Positions 36,826 to 49,002 of a stretch of 52,602 nt of DNA are shown here, one piece after another. Both the position numbers and the translations under genes were made by a program. A model generated the notes under the pieces. The model did no database searches, was not told the origin of the DNA, and was given only the letters and a program-made list of their open reading frames with translations. How positions within the stretch are numbered: the first letter of the stretch is position 1; each line of letters begins with the position of its first letter. Source of the stretch: Winslowiella iniecta (GTDB taxonomy: Bacteria; Pseudomonadota; Gammaproteobacteria; Enterobacterales; Enterobacteriaceae); the NCBI RefSeq assembly GCF_001267535.1, contig NZ_JRXE01000002.1, forward strand, positions 157,069 through 209,670, in the 5' to 3' direction.

Positions 36826-37263
36826 ATGTCAACAACCACAGAAGTCATCGCTCATAACTGGGCATTCGCTGTTTTCCTGATCGTCGCCGTGGGCCTCTGT
36901 TGCCTGATGTTAGCTGGCGCGTGGTTTTTGGGCGGAAAAGCCCACGGAAGACATAAAAACACACCTTTTGAGTCTGGTATCGAAGCCGTTGGCACGACGC
37001 AGATGCGTCTCTCCGCCAAATTCTATCTGGTGGCGATGTTCTTCGTCATATTCGACGTTGAAGCCCTCTATTTATACGCATGGTCTACTGCAATTCGCGA
37101 AAGCGGCTGGGTAGGCTTTGTCGAAGCCGCAATTTTCATTTTGGTACTGTTGGCCGGGCTGGTTTATCTGGCGCGCATCGGCGCACTGGACTGGGCTCCA
37201 GCACGTCGTCGTGTCGTAGTCAAAACCACCACGGTCAGTCACACCAACCGTCATACGCAGTAA
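36826..37263 (+). CDS. nuoA: NuoA, complex I membrane subunit A
   Basis: A protein of 145 residues with three transmembrane helices (about 13-35, 65-88, 97-118). The loop [20 protein letters not shown] and [20 protein letters not shown] are family signatures; the acidic residues of the latter help in quinone-site coupling. First gene of the 13-gene nuo operon encoding the proton-pumping NADH:ubiquinone oxidoreductase. nuoB starts 15 bp downstream. Confidence 0.97.
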   Translation: MSTTTEVIAHNWAFAVFLIVAVGLCCLMLAGAWFLGGKAHGRHKNTPFESGIEAVGTTQMRLSAKFYLVAMFFVIFDVEALYLYAWSTAIRESGWVGFVEAAIFILVLLAGLVYLARIGALDWAPARRRVVVKTTTVSHTNRHTQ

Positions 37264-37278
37264 CAGCGAGGCATTAAG

Positions 37279-37953
37279 ATGGACTATACGCTCACCCGCA
37301 TAGACCCGAACGGTGAGAACGACCGTTATCCCCTGCAGAAACAGGAAATCGTGACCGATCCCCTGGAGAAGCACGTTCATCAGAATATCTATATGGGCAA
37401 GTTAGAGAATGCCCTGCACGATATGGTGAACTGGGGCCGTAAGAACTCCCTCTGGCCGTTTAACTTCGGTCTTTCCTGTTGTTATGTCGAGATGACCACT
37501 TCGTTTACTGCGGTTCACGACGTTGCGCGTTTCGGTTCAGAAGTTATCCGTGCTTCGCCGCGTCAGGCTGACTTTATGGTGGTTGCCGGCACCTGTTTCA
37601 CCAAAATGGCTCCGGTGGTGCAGCGTCTTTATGACCAGATGCTGGAACCGAAGTGGGTGATTTCGATGGGGGCCTGTGCCAACTCCGGTGGCATGTACGA
37701 CATTTACTCCGTAGTGCAGGGCGTGGATAAGTTTCTGCCGGTCGATGTGTATATTCCTGGCTGCCCGCCGCGCCCGGAAGCGTATATGCAAGCGCTGTTG
37801 CTGTTGCAGGAGTCAATCGGTAAAGAGCGCCGCCCGTTGTCCTGGGTGGTAGGCGATCAGGGTGTTTATCGCGCCAATATGCAGTCCGAGCGCGAGAGAA
37901 AACAGGCCGAGCGTATTGCAGTGACGAATCTGCGTACCCCTGACGAAATTTAA
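37279..37953 (+). CDS. nuoB: NuoB, complex I subunit B carrying cluster N2
   Basis: A protein of 224 residues. The [4Fe-4S] cluster N2 ligands are tandem C67-C68 ([10 protein letters not shown]), C133 (MGACANSGG) and C162 (IPGCPPRPE). N2 hands electrons to ubiquinone at the NuoB/NuoD interface. Length and motifs match E. coli NuoB. A 106-bp gap separates it from nuoCD. Confidence 0.97.
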   Translation: MDYTLTRIDPNGENDRYPLQKQEIVTDPLEKHVHQNIYMGKLENALHDMVNWGRKNSLWPFNFGLSCCYVEMTTSFTAVHDVARFGSEVIRASPRQADFMVVAGTCFTKMAPVVQRLYDQMLEPKWVISMGACANSGGMYDIYSVVQGVDKFLPVDVYIPGCPPRPEAYMQALLLLQESIGKERRPLSWVVGDQGVYRANMQSERERKQAERIAVTNLRTPDEI

Positions 37954-38059
37954 GCCAGCAGTTTATGGATGTGGTCAACACCAGCGCGTAAGAAAATCAC
38001 AATGTAACGTGCGCTGACCCACCTGACGCCAACACTGAGTGCCTGTCTGACAGGCCAGA

Positions 38060-39874
38060 ATGGTGAACAACCTTATGACAGATTTAACCACGCAAGATCT
38101 CGCTCAGCCAGCATGGCAAACCCGTGATCACCAGGATGACCCGGTGATCGGCGAGCTGCGTAATCGTTTTGGGCCGGATGCCTTTACCGTGCAGCCTACC
38201 CGTACCGGCGTGCCGGTGGTGTGGGTAAAACGTGAGCAGTTACTGGAAATTATTGAGTTTCTGCGCAAGCTGCCGAAGCCCTACGTTATGCTGTATGACC
38301 TGCATGGTATGGATGAGCGCCTGCGGACCCACCGTGCCGGTTTACCGGCGGCGGATTTTTCCGTTTTCTACCACTTCATCTCCATTGAACGCAATCGCGA
38401 TATCATGCTCAAGGTGGCGTTGTCTGAAAACGATCTGAATGTGCCGACCATCACCAAAATGTTTCCGAATGCCAACTGGTATGAGCGCGAAACCTGGGAG
38501 ATGTTTGGTATCAATATTCAGGGCCACCCGCATCTGACGCGCATTATGATGCCGCAGACCTGGGAAGGGCATCCGCTGCGTAAAGACTACCCGGCGCGCG
38601 CCACCGAATTCGATCCTTTCGAGCTGACAAAGCAGAAAGAAGATCTGGAGATGGAAGCGCTGACCTTCAAGCCGGAAGACTGGGGCATGAAGCGCAGCAC
38701 CACCAATGAGGACTTTATGTTCCTCAACCTCGGTCCTAACCACCCGTCGGCGCACGGTGCGTTCCGCATCATTATGCAGCTGGATGGTGAAGAGATCGTC
38801 GACTGCGTGCCGGATATCGGTTACCACCACCGTGGTGCGGAAAAGATGGGCGAGCGCCAGTCCTGGCATAGCTACATTCCGTATACCGACCGTATCGAAT
38901 ATCTCGGTGGCTGCGTCAACGAGATGCCGTATGTGCTGGCAGTAGAAAAACTGGCCGGGATTAAAGTGCCAGAACGCGTGGATGTGATTCGCGTGATGCT
39001 ATCAGAGCTGTTCCGTATCAACAGCCATCTGCTGTACATCTCCACTTTTATTCAGGACGTCGGTGCCATGTCTCCGGTGTTCTTTGCCTTTACCGATCGC
39101 CAGAAAATTTATGATGTGGTGGAAGCCATCACCGGTTTCCGTATGCACCCGGCATGGTTCCGCATTGGCGGCGTGGCGCACGACCTGCCGAAAGGCTGGG
39201 ATCGTCTGCTGCGCGAATTCCTCGACTGGCTGCCAAAACGTCTGAAAGCCTATGAGCAAACCGCGCTGAAAAACTCGGTGCTGATTGGTCGTTCGAAAGG
39301 CGTCTCTGCGTACGGTATGGATGAAGCGCTGGCATGGGGTACTACCGGTGCTGGCCTGCGCGCCACCGGTCTCGACTTTGATGTGCGTAAATGGCGTCCG
39401 TACTCCGGTTATGAAAACTTCGATTTCGAAGTGCCGATCGGTGCCGGTGTCAGCTGTGCTTACACCCGTGTGATGCTGAAGATGGAAGAGATGCGCCAGA
39501 GTTTGCGTATTCTGGAACAGTGCCTGAACAATATGCCGGAAGGCCCGTTCAAGGCCGATCATCCGCTGACCACGCCGCCACCGAAAGAGCGCACTCTGCA
39601 GCATATTGAAACCCTGATCACTCACTTCCTGCAGGTTTCCTGGGGGCCGGTGATGCCTGCCAACGAATCCTTCCAGATGATCGAGGCGACGAAGGGGATT
39701 AACAGTTACTACCTGACCAGCGATGGCAGCACCATGAGCTACCGCACCCGCGTGCGTACGCCAAGCTTCCCGCACCTGCAACAGATCCCGTCAGTGATCC
39801 GCGGCAGCCTGGTATCCGATCTGATCGTTTACCTCGGTAGTATCGATTTTGTTATGTCAGACGTGGACCGCTAA
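38060..39874 (+). CDS. nuoC: NuoCD, fused complex I subunit C/D
   Basis: A protein of 604 residues. The first 190 residues are the NuoC (30-kDa) domain ([41 protein letters not shown]); from about residue 215 the NuoD (49-kDa) domain follows ([32 protein letters not shown]). The fusion is normal for enterobacteria, so it is not an anomaly. NuoD lines the quinone cavity. ATG 38060 gives [20 protein letters not shown], similar to E. coli; an in-frame ATG at 38075 is possible. Confidence 0.97.
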   Translation: MVNNLMTDLTTQDLAQPAWQTRDHQDDPVIGELRNRFGPDAFTVQPTRTGVPVVWVKREQLLEIIEFLRKLPKPYVMLYDLHGMDERLRTHRAGLPAADFSVFYHFISIERNRDIMLKVALSENDLNVPTITKMFPNANWYERETWEMFGINIQGHPHLTRIMMPQTWEGHPLRKDYPARATEFDPFELTKQKEDLEMEALTFKPEDWGMKRSTTNEDFMFLNLGPNHPSAHGAFRIIMQLDGEEIVDCVPDIGYHHRGAEKMGERQSWHSYIPYTDRIEYLGGCVNEMPYVLAVEKLAGIKVPERVDVIRVMLSELFRINSHLLYISTFIQDVGAMSPVFFAFTDRQKIYDVVEAITGFRMHPAWFRIGGVAHDLPKGWDRLLREFLDWLPKRLKAYEQTALKNSVLIGRSKGVSAYGMDEALAWGTTGAGLRATGLDFDVRKWRPYSGYENFDFEVPIGAGVSCAYTRVMLKMEEMRQSLRILEQCLNNMPEGPFKADHPLTTPPPKERTLQHIETLITHFLQVSWGPVMPANESFQMIEATKGINSYYLTSDGSTMSYRTRVRTPSFPHLQQIPSVIRGSLVSDLIVYLGSIDFVMSDVDR

Positions 39875-39876
39875 TT

Positions 39877-40392
39877 ATGCACGATCAAAAAATTGCGATC
39901 GAAACGATCGATGTGAGTGAGGTCTTTGTGCTGAGTGCCACAGAACGTGACGCTATTGAGCATGAAAAACATCATTACGAAGACGCACGCGCAGCCTCCA
40001 TTGAAGCGCTGAAGATCGTGCAGAAACAGCGTGGCTGGGTGCCGGATGGCGCGATCAATGCCATTTCTGAAGTGCTGGGCATTCCGGCCAGTGATGTGGA
40101 AGGTGTCGCAACCTTTTACAGCCAGATCTTCCGTCAGCCGGTAGGCCGCCATGTGATTCGCTACTGCGACAGCGTGGTTTGCCATATTACCGGTTATCAG
40201 GGAATTCAGGCGGCGCTGGAACAGAACCTGAATATCAAGCCGGGCCAGACCACCACCGATGGTCGCTTTACCCTGCTGCCAACCTGCTGCCTCGGTAACT
40301 GCGATAAAGGCCCAACCATGATGGTCGACGAAGATACCCATGTGCATCTGACGCCGGAAACCATCGCTGACTTACTGGAGCAGTATCAATGA
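39877..40392 (+). CDS. nuoE: NuoE, complex I subunit E with cluster N1a
   Basis: A protein of 171 residues with a thioredoxin-like [2Fe-2S] domain. Ligands are C97 and C102 (YCDSVVCHI) and C138 and C142 ([11 protein letters not shown]). Part of the NADH-dehydrogenase module with NuoF and NuoG. It starts 2 bp after nuoCD and its end overlaps nuoF by four bases. Confidence 0.96.
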   Translation: MHDQKIAIETIDVSEVFVLSATERDAIEHEKHHYEDARAASIEALKIVQKQRGWVPDGAINAISEVLGIPASDVEGVATFYSQIFRQPVGRHVIRYCDSVVCHITGYQGIQAALEQNLNIKPGQTTTDGRFTLLPTCCLGNCDKGPTMMVDEDTHVHLTPETIADLLEQYQ

Positions 40393-41729
40393 AACAGATC
40401 ATTCGTACTGCCGAAATGCATCCACTGACCTGGCGGATGCGCGAAGACAAACAGCCGGTATGGCTGGATGAATATCGCAGCAAAAACGGCTATGCCGGTG
40501 CGGAAAAAGCGCTGAAAGGCATGGCGCCAGACGAGATTGTGGCGCTGGTAAAAGATTCCGGCCTGAAAGGGCGCGGCGGCGCGGGCTTCTCCACCGGTCT
40601 GAAGTGGAGCCTGATGCCGAAAGACGAAAGCATGAACATCCGTTACCTGCTGTGTAACGCCGATGAGATGGAGCCGGGCACCTATAAAGACCGCTTGCTG
40701 ATGGAGCAGATGCCGCATCAGCTGGTGGAAGGCATGCTGATCAGTGCTTTTGCGCTGAAGGCGTACCGTGGCTATATCTTCCTGCGCGGTGAGTACATCG
40801 AGGCAGCGGTGAATCTGCGTCGTGCGATTGCCGAAGCCACCGAAGCGGGCCTGCTGGGCAAAAACATCCTCGGCAGCGGTTTTGATTTCGAACTGATCGT
40901 GCATACCGGTGCGGGTCGCTACATCTGTGGTGAAGAGACCGCGCTGATTAACTCGCTGGAAGGTCGCCGCGCCAATCCGCGCTCCAAGCCACCGTTCCCG
41001 GCTTCTGCCGGTGCATGGGGCAAGCCGACCTGCGTCAATAACGTCGAAACCCTGTCGAACGTGCCGGCCATCCTCGCGAATGGCGTGGAGTGGTACAAGG
41101 GCATTTCCAACAGCGACGATGCCGGGACCAAAATGATGGGCTTCTCTGGGCGGGTGAAAAACCCAGGGGTCTGGGAGCTGCCATTTGGCACCACAGCCCG
41201 CGAGATCCTTGAGGATTACGCAGGTGGCATGCGCGATGGCCTGAAATTCAAAGCCTGGCAGCCAGGCGGCGCCGGAACTGACTTCCTTACCGATCAGCAT
41301 CTCGATCTGCCGATGGAGTTCGCCAGCATTGGTAAAGCCGGCAGCCGTTTGGGTACTGCGCTGGCGATGGCGGTCGATCACGAAATCAATATGGTGTCGC
41401 TGGTACGCAACCTGGAAGAGTTCTTCGCGCGAGAATCCTGTGGCTGGTGTACCCCATGTCGCGATGGTTTGCCGTGGAGCGTAAAAATCCTGCGTGCGCT
41501 GGAGCAGGGCAAAGGTCAGCCGGGCGATATCGAAACGCTTGAGCAGCTTTGTCGCCAGCTTGGTCCGGGCAAAACGTTTTGTGCCCATGCGCCAGGTGCA
41601 GTAGAGCCACTGCAAAGCGCGATTAAATATTTCCGCGAAGAATTTGAAGCCGGCATCGCGCCACAGGTCTTTGGTAACGCGCGTGCAATCAGCGGTATTC
41701 AGCCAAACCTGTTAAAAGCGCGTTGGTAA
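40389..41729 (+). CDS. nuoF: NuoF, complex I NADH-binding subunit
   Basis: A protein of 446 residues holding FMN, the NADH site and [4Fe-4S] cluster N3. Visible signatures are the glycine-rich [16 protein letters not shown] (NADH/FMN), [33 protein letters not shown] and the N3 motif [12 protein letters not shown] plus a downstream cysteine. It is the electron entry point. The ATG overlaps the nuoE stop. Confidence 0.97.
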   Translation: MKQIIRTAEMHPLTWRMREDKQPVWLDEYRSKNGYAGAEKALKGMAPDEIVALVKDSGLKGRGGAGFSTGLKWSLMPKDESMNIRYLLCNADEMEPGTYKDRLLMEQMPHQLVEGMLISAFALKAYRGYIFLRGEYIEAAVNLRRAIAEATEAGLLGKNILGSGFDFELIVHTGAGRYICGEETALINSLEGRRANPRSKPPFPASAGAWGKPTCVNNVETLSNVPAILANGVEWYKGISNSDDAGTKMMGFSGRVKNPGVWELPFGTTAREILEDYAGGMRDGLKFKAWQPGGAGTDFLTDQHLDLPMEFASIGKAGSRLGTALAMAVDHEINMVSLVRNLEEFFARESCGWCTPCRDGLPWSVKILRALEQGKGQPGDIETLEQLCRQLGPGKTFCAHAPGAVEPLQSAIKYFREEFEAGIAPQVFGNARAISGIQPNLLKARW

Positions 41730-41831
41730 AAACGGCGTACAACCGGGGCGTCATGAATGGATGTCGCCCGCCAGGTTAGAAGAATTGTGTTTAACGCTTG
41801 AGAGATCAAGCCTTACGGAAGCATGTTCACT

Positions 41832-44558
41832 ATGGCTACAATTCATGTAGACGGTAAAGAATATGATGTCGATGGCGCAGACAACTTGCTTCAGGCATGT
41901 CTGTCCCTCGGCCTTGATATTCCTTATTTTTGCTGGCACCCGGCGCTGGGCAGCGTAGGTGCTTGCCGCCAGTGTGCGGTGAAGCAATACCAAAATGCCG
42001 AAGATACCCGTGGTCGCCTGGTCATGTCCTGCATGACGCCAGCGTCAGACGGCACCTTTATCTCAATTGATGACGGCGAAGCGAAAGAGTTCCGTGAGAG
42101 CGTGGTCGAGTGGTTAATGACTAACCACCCGCACGACTGTCCGGTGTGTGAAGAGGGCGGTAACTGCCACCTTCAGGATATGACGGTGATGACCGGTCAT
42201 AGCTTCCGCCGCTATCGTTTCACCAAACGTACCCACCGTAACCAGGATCTCGGGCCGTTTATTTCTCATGAAATGAACCGCTGTATCGCCTGTTACCGCT
42301 GCGTGCGTTACTACAAAGATTATGCTGACGGCACCGATCTCGGGGTGTATGGCGCGCACGACAACGTCTACTTTGGTCGTCCGGAAGATGGCACGCTGGA
42401 AAGCGAATTTTCCGGTAATCTGGTAGAAATTTGTCCAACCGGCGTCTTCACCGACAAAACCCACTCCGAGCGTTATAACCGTAAGTGGGATATGCAGTTC
42501 GCGCCAAGCATCTGCCAGCAGTGCAGCATCGGCTGTAACACCAGCCCTGGCGAGCGCTACGGCGAATTGCGTCGTATTGAAAACCGCTATAACGGCAGCG
42601 TTAACCACTACTTCCTCTGCGACCGTGGTCGTTTTGGTTATGGCTACGTTAACCTGAAAGATCGTCCACGCCACCCGATGCAGCGTCGCGGCGATGACTG
42701 GATTGCGCTGAATGCGGACCAGGCGATGCAGGGTGCTGCCGACGTATTGCGTCAGGCGAAAAAAGTGATCGGTATTGGTTCACCACGCGCCAGCATCGAG
42801 AGCAACTTTGCGCTGCGTGCGCTGGTCGGCGCAGAGAATTTCTCCACCGGCATTCCGGCAGCAGAGCAGGCGCGCCTGGAACTGATGCTGAAAGTGCTGC
42901 GCGAAGGCGGCATTCATACTCCGGCACTGCGCGAAATTGAAAGCTACGATGCGGTACTGATATTGGGTGAAGATTTGACCCAGACCGGTGCACGCGTGGC
43001 GTTATCGGTGCGTCAGGCGGTAAAAGGTAAATCACGCGAAATGGCAGCAGCACAAAAAGTGGCTGACTGGCAGATTGCGGCGATCCTGAATATCGGTCAG
43101 AACGCCAAACACCCGCTGTTTATGACCAACGTCGATGCCACCCGTATGGATGATATCGCCGCATGGAGCTATCGCGCCCCGGTTGAAGATCAGGCGCGCC
43201 TTGGCTTCGCCATTGCCCATGCGCTGGATAACAGCGCACCTGCGGTTGAGGGGATTGAACGCAGCCTGGCAGGCAAAATTGATGTGATCGTGCAGGCGTT
43301 AGCGGGCGCGAGAAAACCGCTGATCATCTCCGGCACCCATTCCGGTAGCCAGCAGATGATTGAAGCGGCGGCAAACGTGGCCAAAGCGCTGAAAGGCCGT
43401 GGTGCCGATGTCGGCATTACCCTGCTGGCTTCCGCCGCCAACAGCATCGGTCTTGGCATGATCGGCGGCAACACGCTGGACAGCGCGCTGGACGAGCTGG
43501 CCAACGGTAGTGCCGATGCAGTGGTGATTCTGGAGAACGATCTGTATCGCCAGGCGCCAGCCGCGCAGGTTGATGCCGCGTTAAGCAATACGCCAAATGT
43601 GATTGTTATCGATCACCAGCGCACCGCCACCATGGACAAAGCCGGACTGATCCTCTCCACTGCCAGCTTCGCGGAAAGTGATGGCACGGTGGTGAACCAG
43701 GAAGGCCGCGCACAGCGCTTCTTCCAGGTTTATGACCCGGCTTACTACGACAACACGGTCGAGATGCTGGAAAGCTGGCGCTGGCTGCACTCGCTGCACA
43801 GCACCGTTGAGAGCCGTCACGTTGACTGGACCCAGCTTGATGATGTCATTGATGCGGCGGTTCAGGCACTGCCACAGCTGGCAGCGATCAAGGATGCGGC
43901 ACCGGATGCCAGCTTCCGTATTCGCGGTCAGAAACTGGCGCGTTCTCCGCATCGCTACAGTGGCCGTACCGCCATGCGCGCCAATATCAGCGTGCACGAG
44001 CCGCGTCAGCCGCAAGATAGAGACACCATGTTCGCCTTCTCAATGGAAGGGAACAACAGCCCGTTGGCCGATCGTCAGCAGATTCCATTTGCCTGGGCGC
44101 CAGGCTGGAACTCACCGCAGGCGTGGAACAAGTTCCAGGCTGAAGTGGGCGGTCACCTGCGTCACGGCGATCCGGGCGTGCGTCTGTTTGAGGCCAGCGA
44201 AGGTCAGTTGCCGTGGTTTGACAGCGTACCTGCCGCCTTTAGCGGTAGCGAAAATCAGTGGCGCGTCGCGCCTTACTATCACCTGTTCGGCAGTGAAGAG
44301 ATGACCCAGCGTGCGCCGGTGATTCAGACGCGTATGCCGCAGCCGTATGTGATGGTTAACCCGACCGATGCCGCACGTCTGGGCGTCAATAACGGGACTG
44401 CCGTTGAGTTCAGCTATGCCGGTCAGACACTGCGTCTGCCAGTACAGTTCTCCGACGCGCTACAGGCAGGGCAGGTTGGATTGCCGATCGGTTTACCGGG
44501 CATTCCGCCATACCTTTCCGGTGCGAATATTGACGATCTGCGGGAGGCTGTGCAATGA
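41832..44558 (+). CDS. nuoG: NuoG, complex I iron-sulfur subunit G
   Basis: A protein of 908 residues. The N-terminal ferredoxin domain binds N1b ([15 protein letters not shown] and MSC). It is followed by His-ligated N5 ([16 protein letters not shown]), N4 ([22 protein letters not shown]) and, as in E. coli, the off-pathway N7 site CQQCSIGC near residue 230 with a later cysteine in FLCDRGRFG. The rest is a molybdopterin-oxidoreductase-like domain without cofactor. ATG 41832 is chosen because GGAAG then lies about 10 nt upstream and the length equals E. coli NuoG; ATG 41823 is in frame. Last bases overlap nuoH. Confidence 0.96.
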   Translation: MATIHVDGKEYDVDGADNLLQACLSLGLDIPYFCWHPALGSVGACRQCAVKQYQNAEDTRGRLVMSCMTPASDGTFISIDDGEAKEFRESVVEWLMTNHPHDCPVCEEGGNCHLQDMTVMTGHSFRRYRFTKRTHRNQDLGPFISHEMNRCIACYRCVRYYKDYADGTDLGVYGAHDNVYFGRPEDGTLESEFSGNLVEICPTGVFTDKTHSERYNRKWDMQFAPSICQQCSIGCNTSPGERYGELRRIENRYNGSVNHYFLCDRGRFGYGYVNLKDRPRHPMQRRGDDWIALNADQAMQGAADVLRQAKKVIGIGSPRASIESNFALRALVGAENFSTGIPAAEQARLELMLKVLREGGIHTPALREIESYDAVLILGEDLTQTGARVALSVRQAVKGKSREMAAAQKVADWQIAAILNIGQNAKHPLFMTNVDATRMDDIAAWSYRAPVEDQARLGFAIAHALDNSAPAVEGIERSLAGKIDVIVQALAGARKPLIISGTHSGSQQMIEAAANVAKALKGRGADVGITLLASAANSIGLGMIGGNTLDSALDELANGSADAVVILENDLYRQAPAAQVDAALSNTPNVIVIDHQRTATMDKAGLILSTASFAESDGTVVNQEGRAQRFFQVYDPAYYDNTVEMLESWRWLHSLHSTVESRHVDWTQLDDVIDAAVQALPQLAAIKDAAPDASFRIRGQKLARSPHRYSGRTAMRANISVHEPRQPQDRDTMFAFSMEGNNSPLADRQQIPFAWAPGWNSPQAWNKFQAEVGGHLRHGDPGVRLFEASEGQLPWFDSVPAAFSGSENQWRVAPYYHLFGSEEMTQRAPVIQTRMPQPYVMVNPTDAARLGVNNGTAVEFSYAGQTLRLPVQFSDALQAGQVGLPIGLPGIPPYLSGANIDDLREAVQ

Positions 44559-45532
44559 GCTGGCTCACTCCGGAATTGATTGACGTGCTGATCGCCGTCG
44601 GCAAAGCGCTGGTGATCCTCTTTGTCGTGGTCGGCTGTGGCGCATTTATGAGCTTCGGCGAACGTCGCCTGCTGGGTCTGTTCCAGAACCGTTACGGACC
44701 TAACCGTGTCGGCTGGGGCGGCTCGCTACAGCTGGTGGCGGATATGATCAAAATGTTCTTTAAAGAGGACTGGATCCCACCGTTTACCGACCGCGTGATC
44801 TTTACGCTTGCGCCGATGATCGCCTTTACCTCGCTGCTGCTGGCGATGGCGATTGTGCCAGTGACCTCCACCTGGATGGGCGCGGACCTGAATATCGGTC
44901 TGCTGTTCTTCCTGATGATGGCGGGCCTCGCGGTATACGCGGTGCTGTTCGCTGGCTGGGCGAGTAATAACAAATACTCGCTGTTAGGTGCGATGCGTGC
45001 TTCTGCCCAGACCCTGAGCTATGAAGTGTTCCTTGGCCTGTCGCTGATGGGCGTGGTGGCGCAGGCTGGCTCGTTCAATATGGTCGAGATTGTTAACAGC
45101 CAGACGCATCTGTGGAATGTGATCCCGCAGTTCCTCGGCTTTATCACCTTCTGTATTGCTGGCGTGGCGGTGTGTCACCGTCATCCGTTTGACCAGCCGG
45201 AAGCTGAGCAGGAACTGGCCGATGGTTACCATATTGAATACGCCGGGATGAAGTTCGGTCTGTTCTTTGTCGGTGAATATATCGGGATCGTGACCGTTTC
45301 CTCACTGATCGTCACGCTGTTTTTCGGCGGCTGGCACGGTCCATGGTTGCCACCGATTTTCTGGTTTGCCATCAAGACGGCATTTTTCATGATGATGTTC
45401 ATTCTGATTCGTGCTGCGTTGCCGCGTCCGCGCTATGACCAGGTGATGTCTTTCGGCTGGAAAGTGTGTCTGCCGTTGACGTTGTTGAACCTGCTGGCGA
45501 CTGCCGCAGTGATTTTGTACACGGCGCAGTAA
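44555..45532 (+). CDS. nuoH: NuoH, complex I membrane subunit H
   Basis: A protein of 325 residues with about eight transmembrane helices. Conserved parts are [20 protein letters not shown] (cytoplasmic loop by the quinone site), [20 protein letters not shown] and [20 protein letters not shown], the glutamate-rich loop linking quinone chemistry to proton pumping. It anchors the hydrophilic arm. The ATG overlaps the nuoG stop. Confidence 0.97.
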   Translation: MSWLTPELIDVLIAVGKALVILFVVVGCGAFMSFGERRLLGLFQNRYGPNRVGWGGSLQLVADMIKMFFKEDWIPPFTDRVIFTLAPMIAFTSLLLAMAIVPVTSTWMGADLNIGLLFFLMMAGLAVYAVLFAGWASNNKYSLLGAMRASAQTLSYEVFLGLSLMGVVAQAGSFNMVEIVNSQTHLWNVIPQFLGFITFCIAGVAVCHRHPFDQPEAEQELADGYHIEYAGMKFGLFFVGEYIGIVTVSSLIVTLFFGGWHGPWLPPIFWFAIKTAFFMMMFILIRAALPRPRYDQVMSFGWKVCLPLTLLNLLATAAVILYTAQ

Positions 45533-45544
45533 GAGGTTAAGAAC

Positions 45545-46087
45545 ATGACATTAAAAGATATTGTCGTTGGTTTTGGTACTACGGTTCGTAGTATCTGGCT
45601 GATTGGGATGAATGCTTTCGCCAAACGCGAAACCATGATGTACCCGGAAGAGCCGGTTTACCTGCCGCCACGTTATCGTGGCCGCATCGTGCTGACGCGC
45701 GATCCGGACGGCGAAGAGCGCTGCGTGGCCTGTAACCTGTGTGCGGTCGCTTGCCCAGTCGGCTGTATTTCGCTGCAAAAAGCCGAGCATCAGGATGGCC
45801 GCTGGTATCCGGAGTTCTTCCGCATCAACTTCTCGCGCTGCATTTTCTGTGGTCTGTGTGAAGAAGCCTGCCCGACTACCGCGATCCAGCTGACGCCGGA
45901 TTTCGAACTGGGTGAGTTTAAGCGTCAGGATCTGGTGTACGAAAAAGAAGATCTGTTGATTTCAGGACCGGGTAAATATCCTGAGTACAACTTCTATCGT
46001 ATGGCGGGTATGGCGATCGACGGGAAAGACAAGGGCGACGCTGAAAACGAAGCTAAACCTATCGACGTCAAAGGCTTGTTACCTTAA
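45545..46087 (+). CDS. nuoI: NuoI, complex I ferredoxin-like subunit with N6a and N6b
   Basis: A protein of 180 residues with two [4Fe-4S] motifs: C60, C63, C66 and C70 ([12 protein letters not shown]) and C99, C102, C105 and C109 ([12 protein letters not shown]). The cysteines cross-ligate N6a and N6b, relaying electrons to N2. Spacing of 12 bp after nuoH. Confidence 0.97.
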   Translation: MTLKDIVVGFGTTVRSIWLIGMNAFAKRETMMYPEEPVYLPPRYRGRIVLTRDPDGEERCVACNLCAVACPVGCISLQKAEHQDGRWYPEFFRINFSRCIFCGLCEEACPTTAIQLTPDFELGEFKRQDLVYEKEDLLISGPGKYPEYNFYRMAGMAIDGKDKGDAENEAKPIDVKGLLP

Positions 46088-46097
46088 GGAGCCAGAC

Positions 46098-46652
46098 ATG
46101 GAATTTGCATTTTATTTTTGCGGACTGGTGGCGGTACTGACGACGTTGCGCGTCATTACCCACACTAATCCGGTGCATGCGTTGCTGTATCTGATTATCT
46201 CACTGCTGGCGATTGCGGGGGTGTTCTTCTCCATGGGTGCCTATTTTGCCGGCGCGCTGGAAATCATCGTTTACGCCGGTGCCATTATGGTGCTGTTTGT
46301 GTTTGTGGTGATGATGCTGAACCTCGGCAAAGCGGTGCAGGAGCAGGAGCGTCAATGGTTGCAGCCTTCATTATGGATTGGTCCGGGTGTGGTGGCGCTG
46401 GTTCTGCTGGCGGTGCTGATTTACGCCATTTCCACGGTTAACGACCAGGGCATTGACGGTACGATTATCGACGCGAAAGCGGTCGGAATTAGCCTGTTCG
46501 GTCCTTACGTTCTGGCAGTTGAGCTGGCTTCGATGCTGTTGTTGGCGGGTCTGGTGGTAGCATTCCACATCGGACGTGAAGATCGTCAGGGCGAGGTGCT
46601 GAGCAACCGTCCAGGCGATGCAGCGAAAAGTAAAAAGGAGGAACACGCATGA
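46098..46652 (+). CDS. nuoJ: NuoJ, complex I membrane subunit J
   Basis: A protein of 184 residues with five predicted helices, including the flexible helix 3 region [19 protein letters not shown], whose conserved Tyr and pi-bulge are linked to coupling. AAGGAG precedes the ATG. The end overlaps nuoK by four bases. Confidence 0.96.
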   Translation: MEFAFYFCGLVAVLTTLRVITHTNPVHALLYLIISLLAIAGVFFSMGAYFAGALEIIVYAGAIMVLFVFVVMMLNLGKAVQEQERQWLQPSLWIGPGVVALVLLAVLIYAISTVNDQGIDGTIIDAKAVGISLFGPYVLAVELASMLLLAGLVVAFHIGREDRQGEVLSNRPGDAAKSKKEEHA

Positions 46653-46951
46653 TCCCTCTGCAACATGGGCTTATCCTGGCGGCGATTCTGTTCGTTCTCG
46701 GACTGACCGGGCTGGTGATGCGTCGCAATCTGTTGTTTATGTTAATTGGCCTCGAAATCATGATTAACGCTGCGGCACTGGCGTTCGTGGTGGCGGGAAG
46801 CTATTGGGGACAAGCCGACGGTCAGGTGATGTATATTCTGGCTATCAGCCTTGCGGCTGCCGAAGCCAGCATTGGCCTGGCGCTGCTGCTTCAGCTCTAT
46901 CGTCGTCGTCAGACTCTGAACATTGACACAGTGAGCGAGATGCGCGGATGA
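46649..46951 (+). CDS. nuoK: NuoK, complex I membrane subunit K
   Basis: A protein of 100 residues with three helices. Family glutamates lie in [19 protein letters not shown] and [19 protein letters not shown], part of the membrane proton path. It overlaps both nuoJ and nuoL by four bases. Confidence 0.96.
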   Translation: MIPLQHGLILAAILFVLGLTGLVMRRNLLFMLIGLEIMINAAALAFVVAGSYWGQADGQVMYILAISLAAAEASIGLALLLQLYRRRQTLNIDTVSEMRG

Positions 46952-48786
46952 ACCTTCTCTATTTAACTATTCTGTTTCCGCTGATCGGCTTTTTGCTGCT
47001 GGCATTTTCCCGTGGTCGCTGGTCTGAGAACACTTCCGCGACCATCGGTATGGGTTCGGTTGGCCTGTCAGCGTTGGTAACGCTTTACGCCGGGGTGGAC
47101 TTCTTTAATCAGGGTCAGCAGGTTTTCAACCAGCCACTCTGGACCTGGATGAATGTCGGTGACTTCAATATTGGTGTCAATCTGACGCTGGACGGCCTGT
47201 CGCTGACCATGCTGTCGGTCGTCACCGGGGTGGGTTTCTTCATTCATATGTTTGCCTCCTGGTATATGCGTAAGGAAGAGGGCTACTCGCGCTTCTTCGC
47301 CTATACCAACCTGTTTATCGCCAGCATGGTGGTTCTGGTTCTGGCCGATAACCTGATGCTGATGTATCTCGGCTGGGAAGGGGTGGGTCTCTGTTCCTAT
47401 CTGCTGATCGGTTTCTACTACAGCAACCCGGACAACGGCGCGGCGGCGATGAAAGCCTTTATCATCACCCGCGTCGGTGACGTGTTCCTGGCGTTTGCGT
47501 TGTTTATTCTCTACAACGAGCTGGGCACGCTGAACTTCCGCGAAATGGTTGAGCTGGCACCGGCTCACTTCGCTGCTGACAACCACATGTTGCAGTGGGC
47601 GACGCTGATGCTGTTGGGTGGCGCGGTAGGTAAATCTGCTCAGCTGCCGTTACAGACCTGGCTGGCCGATGCGATGGCAGGCCCGACGCCGGTTTCCGCA
47701 CTGATCCACGCGGCAACCATGGTAACGGCGGGTGTCTATCTGATCGCCCGTACCCATGGCCTGTTCCTGCTGACGCCAGAAGTGCTGCATCTGGTGGGGA
47801 TTATCGGGGCGATTACCCTGGTGCTGGCTGGCTTTGCCGCGCTGGTGCAGACCGATATCAAACGCGTGCTGGCTTATTCGACGATGAGTCAGATTGGTTA
47901 TATGTTCCTCGCGCTCGGCGTGCAAGCCTGGGACGCGGCGATTTTCCATCTGATGACGCACGCCTTCTTTAAAGCGTTACTGTTCCTCTCTTCCGGTTCG
48001 GTGATCCTTGCCTGCCATCACGAGCAGAACATTTTCAAAATGGGTGGCCTGCGTAAGAGCATTCCGCTGGTGTATGTCTGCTTCCTGGTGGGCGGCGCGG
48101 CGCTGTCAGCACTGCCGCTGATCACCGCGGGCTTCTTCAGTAAGGACGAGATCCTCGCCGGTGCGCTGGCGAACGGGCATCTTAATCTGATGGTGGCGGG
48201 CCTGGTGGGGGCATTTATGACCTCGCTGTATACCTTCCGCATGATCTTTATCGCCTTCCACGGTGAAGAGAAGATTCATGCGCATGCAGGTAAAGGCATT
48301 ACTCACCATCTGCCGCTGATTGTTCTGCTGATTCTCTCAACCTTTATCGGCGCAATGATTGTTCCACCGTTACAGGGCGTACTGCCTGAAACCACTGAGC
48401 TGGCACATGGCAGCGTACTGACGCTGGAAATCACCTCGGGCGTGGTGGCTATCGTCGGTATTCTGCTGGCTGCCGCACTGTGGCTGGGCAAGCGCACCCT
48501 GGTGACCAATATTGCCAATAGCGCCATTGGCCGCTTCTTCAGCACCTGGTGGTTTGCCGCGTGGGGCTTCGACTGGCTATACGACAAAGTGTTTGTTAAA
48601 CCGTATCTCGGCATCGCGTGGCTGCTGCAACGCGATCCGCTGAATGGTCTGATGAACATCCCGGCTATCCTGTCGCGCTTCGCGAACAAAGGGCTGGTGG
48701 TCAGCGAAAACGGCTATCTGCGCTGGTATATCGCTTCAATGAGTGTCGGTGCCGTGGTGGTACTGGCGCTGATGCTGGTGATTTAA
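46948..48786 (+). CDS. nuoL: NuoL, complex I antiporter-like subunit
   Basis: A protein of 612 residues with about 16 helices including the long C-terminal lateral helix. Antiporter motifs are [19 protein letters not shown] (conserved Glu), [19 protein letters not shown] (Lys and Pro of the broken helix) and [17 protein letters not shown]. It is the distal proton-pumping subunit. After its stop the operon has an unusual 216-bp gap before nuoM. Confidence 0.97.
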   Translation: MNLLYLTILFPLIGFLLLAFSRGRWSENTSATIGMGSVGLSALVTLYAGVDFFNQGQQVFNQPLWTWMNVGDFNIGVNLTLDGLSLTMLSVVTGVGFFIHMFASWYMRKEEGYSRFFAYTNLFIASMVVLVLADNLMLMYLGWEGVGLCSYLLIGFYYSNPDNGAAAMKAFIITRVGDVFLAFALFILYNELGTLNFREMVELAPAHFAADNHMLQWATLMLLGGAVGKSAQLPLQTWLADAMAGPTPVSALIHAATMVTAGVYLIARTHGLFLLTPEVLHLVGIIGAITLVLAGFAALVQTDIKRVLAYSTMSQIGYMFLALGVQAWDAAIFHLMTHAFFKALLFLSSGSVILACHHEQNIFKMGGLRKSIPLVYVCFLVGGAALSALPLITAGFFSKDEILAGALANGHLNLMVAGLVGAFMTSLYTFRMIFIAFHGEEKIHAHAGKGITHHLPLIVLLILSTFIGAMIVPPLQGVLPETTELAHGSVLTLEITSGVVAIVGILLAAALWLGKRTLVTNIANSAIGRFFSTWWFAAWGFDWLYDKVFVKPYLGIAWLLQRDPLNGLMNIPAILSRFANKGLVVSENGYLRWYIASMSVGAVVVLALMLVI

Positions 48787-48797
48787 GATTAGTGAGC

Positions 48798-48821
48798 GGG
48801 GTGGGGCAGAATCGCCACCCC
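48798..48821 (+). other. GC-rich hairpin directly after nuoL
   Basis: GGGGTGG (48798-48804) and CCACCCC (48815-48821) form a 7-bp GC-rich stem 11 bp after the nuoL stop, with no T-run. It could stabilise or punctuate the nuo transcript together with the larger palindrome that follows. Confidence 0.6.
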
Positions 48822-48845
48822 AACAAGAAGAATATTGAAAATATA

Positions 48846-48980
48846 CCCCGTATAAATGGGCGTTATCGGCGCAGTCAGTTTGTTCGCCGCCAGCGCGGAG
48901 CAACCGGAGCGTACTAAAGTACGTGAGGATTGCGAGCACTGCCGACGGACAAAATGACAAGCAAGATAGCCCAAACGGGG
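48846..48980. repeat. Large imperfect palindromic (ERIC-like) element between nuoL and nuoM
   Basis: The element folds on itself. Center: CGTACT-AA-AGTACG (48910-48923). Outer arms: GTCAGTTTGTTCGCCG (48874-48889) with CGACGGACAAAATGAC (48943-48958), 13 of 16 positions pairing. A further outer pair is CCCCGT near 48846 with ACGGGG ending at 48980. The size and central TAC/GTA dyad resemble enterobacterial intergenic palindromes such as ERIC, though it is not the canonical ERIC sequence. It sits inside an operon, so the RNA hairpin will be in nuo mRNA. Confidence 0.65.
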
Positions 48981-49002
48981 CCAAGAAAGGGAAAGACTCG
49001 CC

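Noticed and set aside
39002-39781. 259-codon open frame antisense to nuoCD
   Set aside because: Shadow of a strongly conserved gene; composition is unlike real proteins.
38060-39874. nuoC-nuoD fusion as a novelty
   Set aside because: A fused NuoCD is the normal state in enterobacteria.
40386-41615. 409-codon open frame antisense to nuoF
   Set aside because: It mirrors nuoF almost completely. Long antisense frames are common opposite GC-rich, codon-biased genes; the translation is rich in His, Arg and Gln without any recognisable domain.
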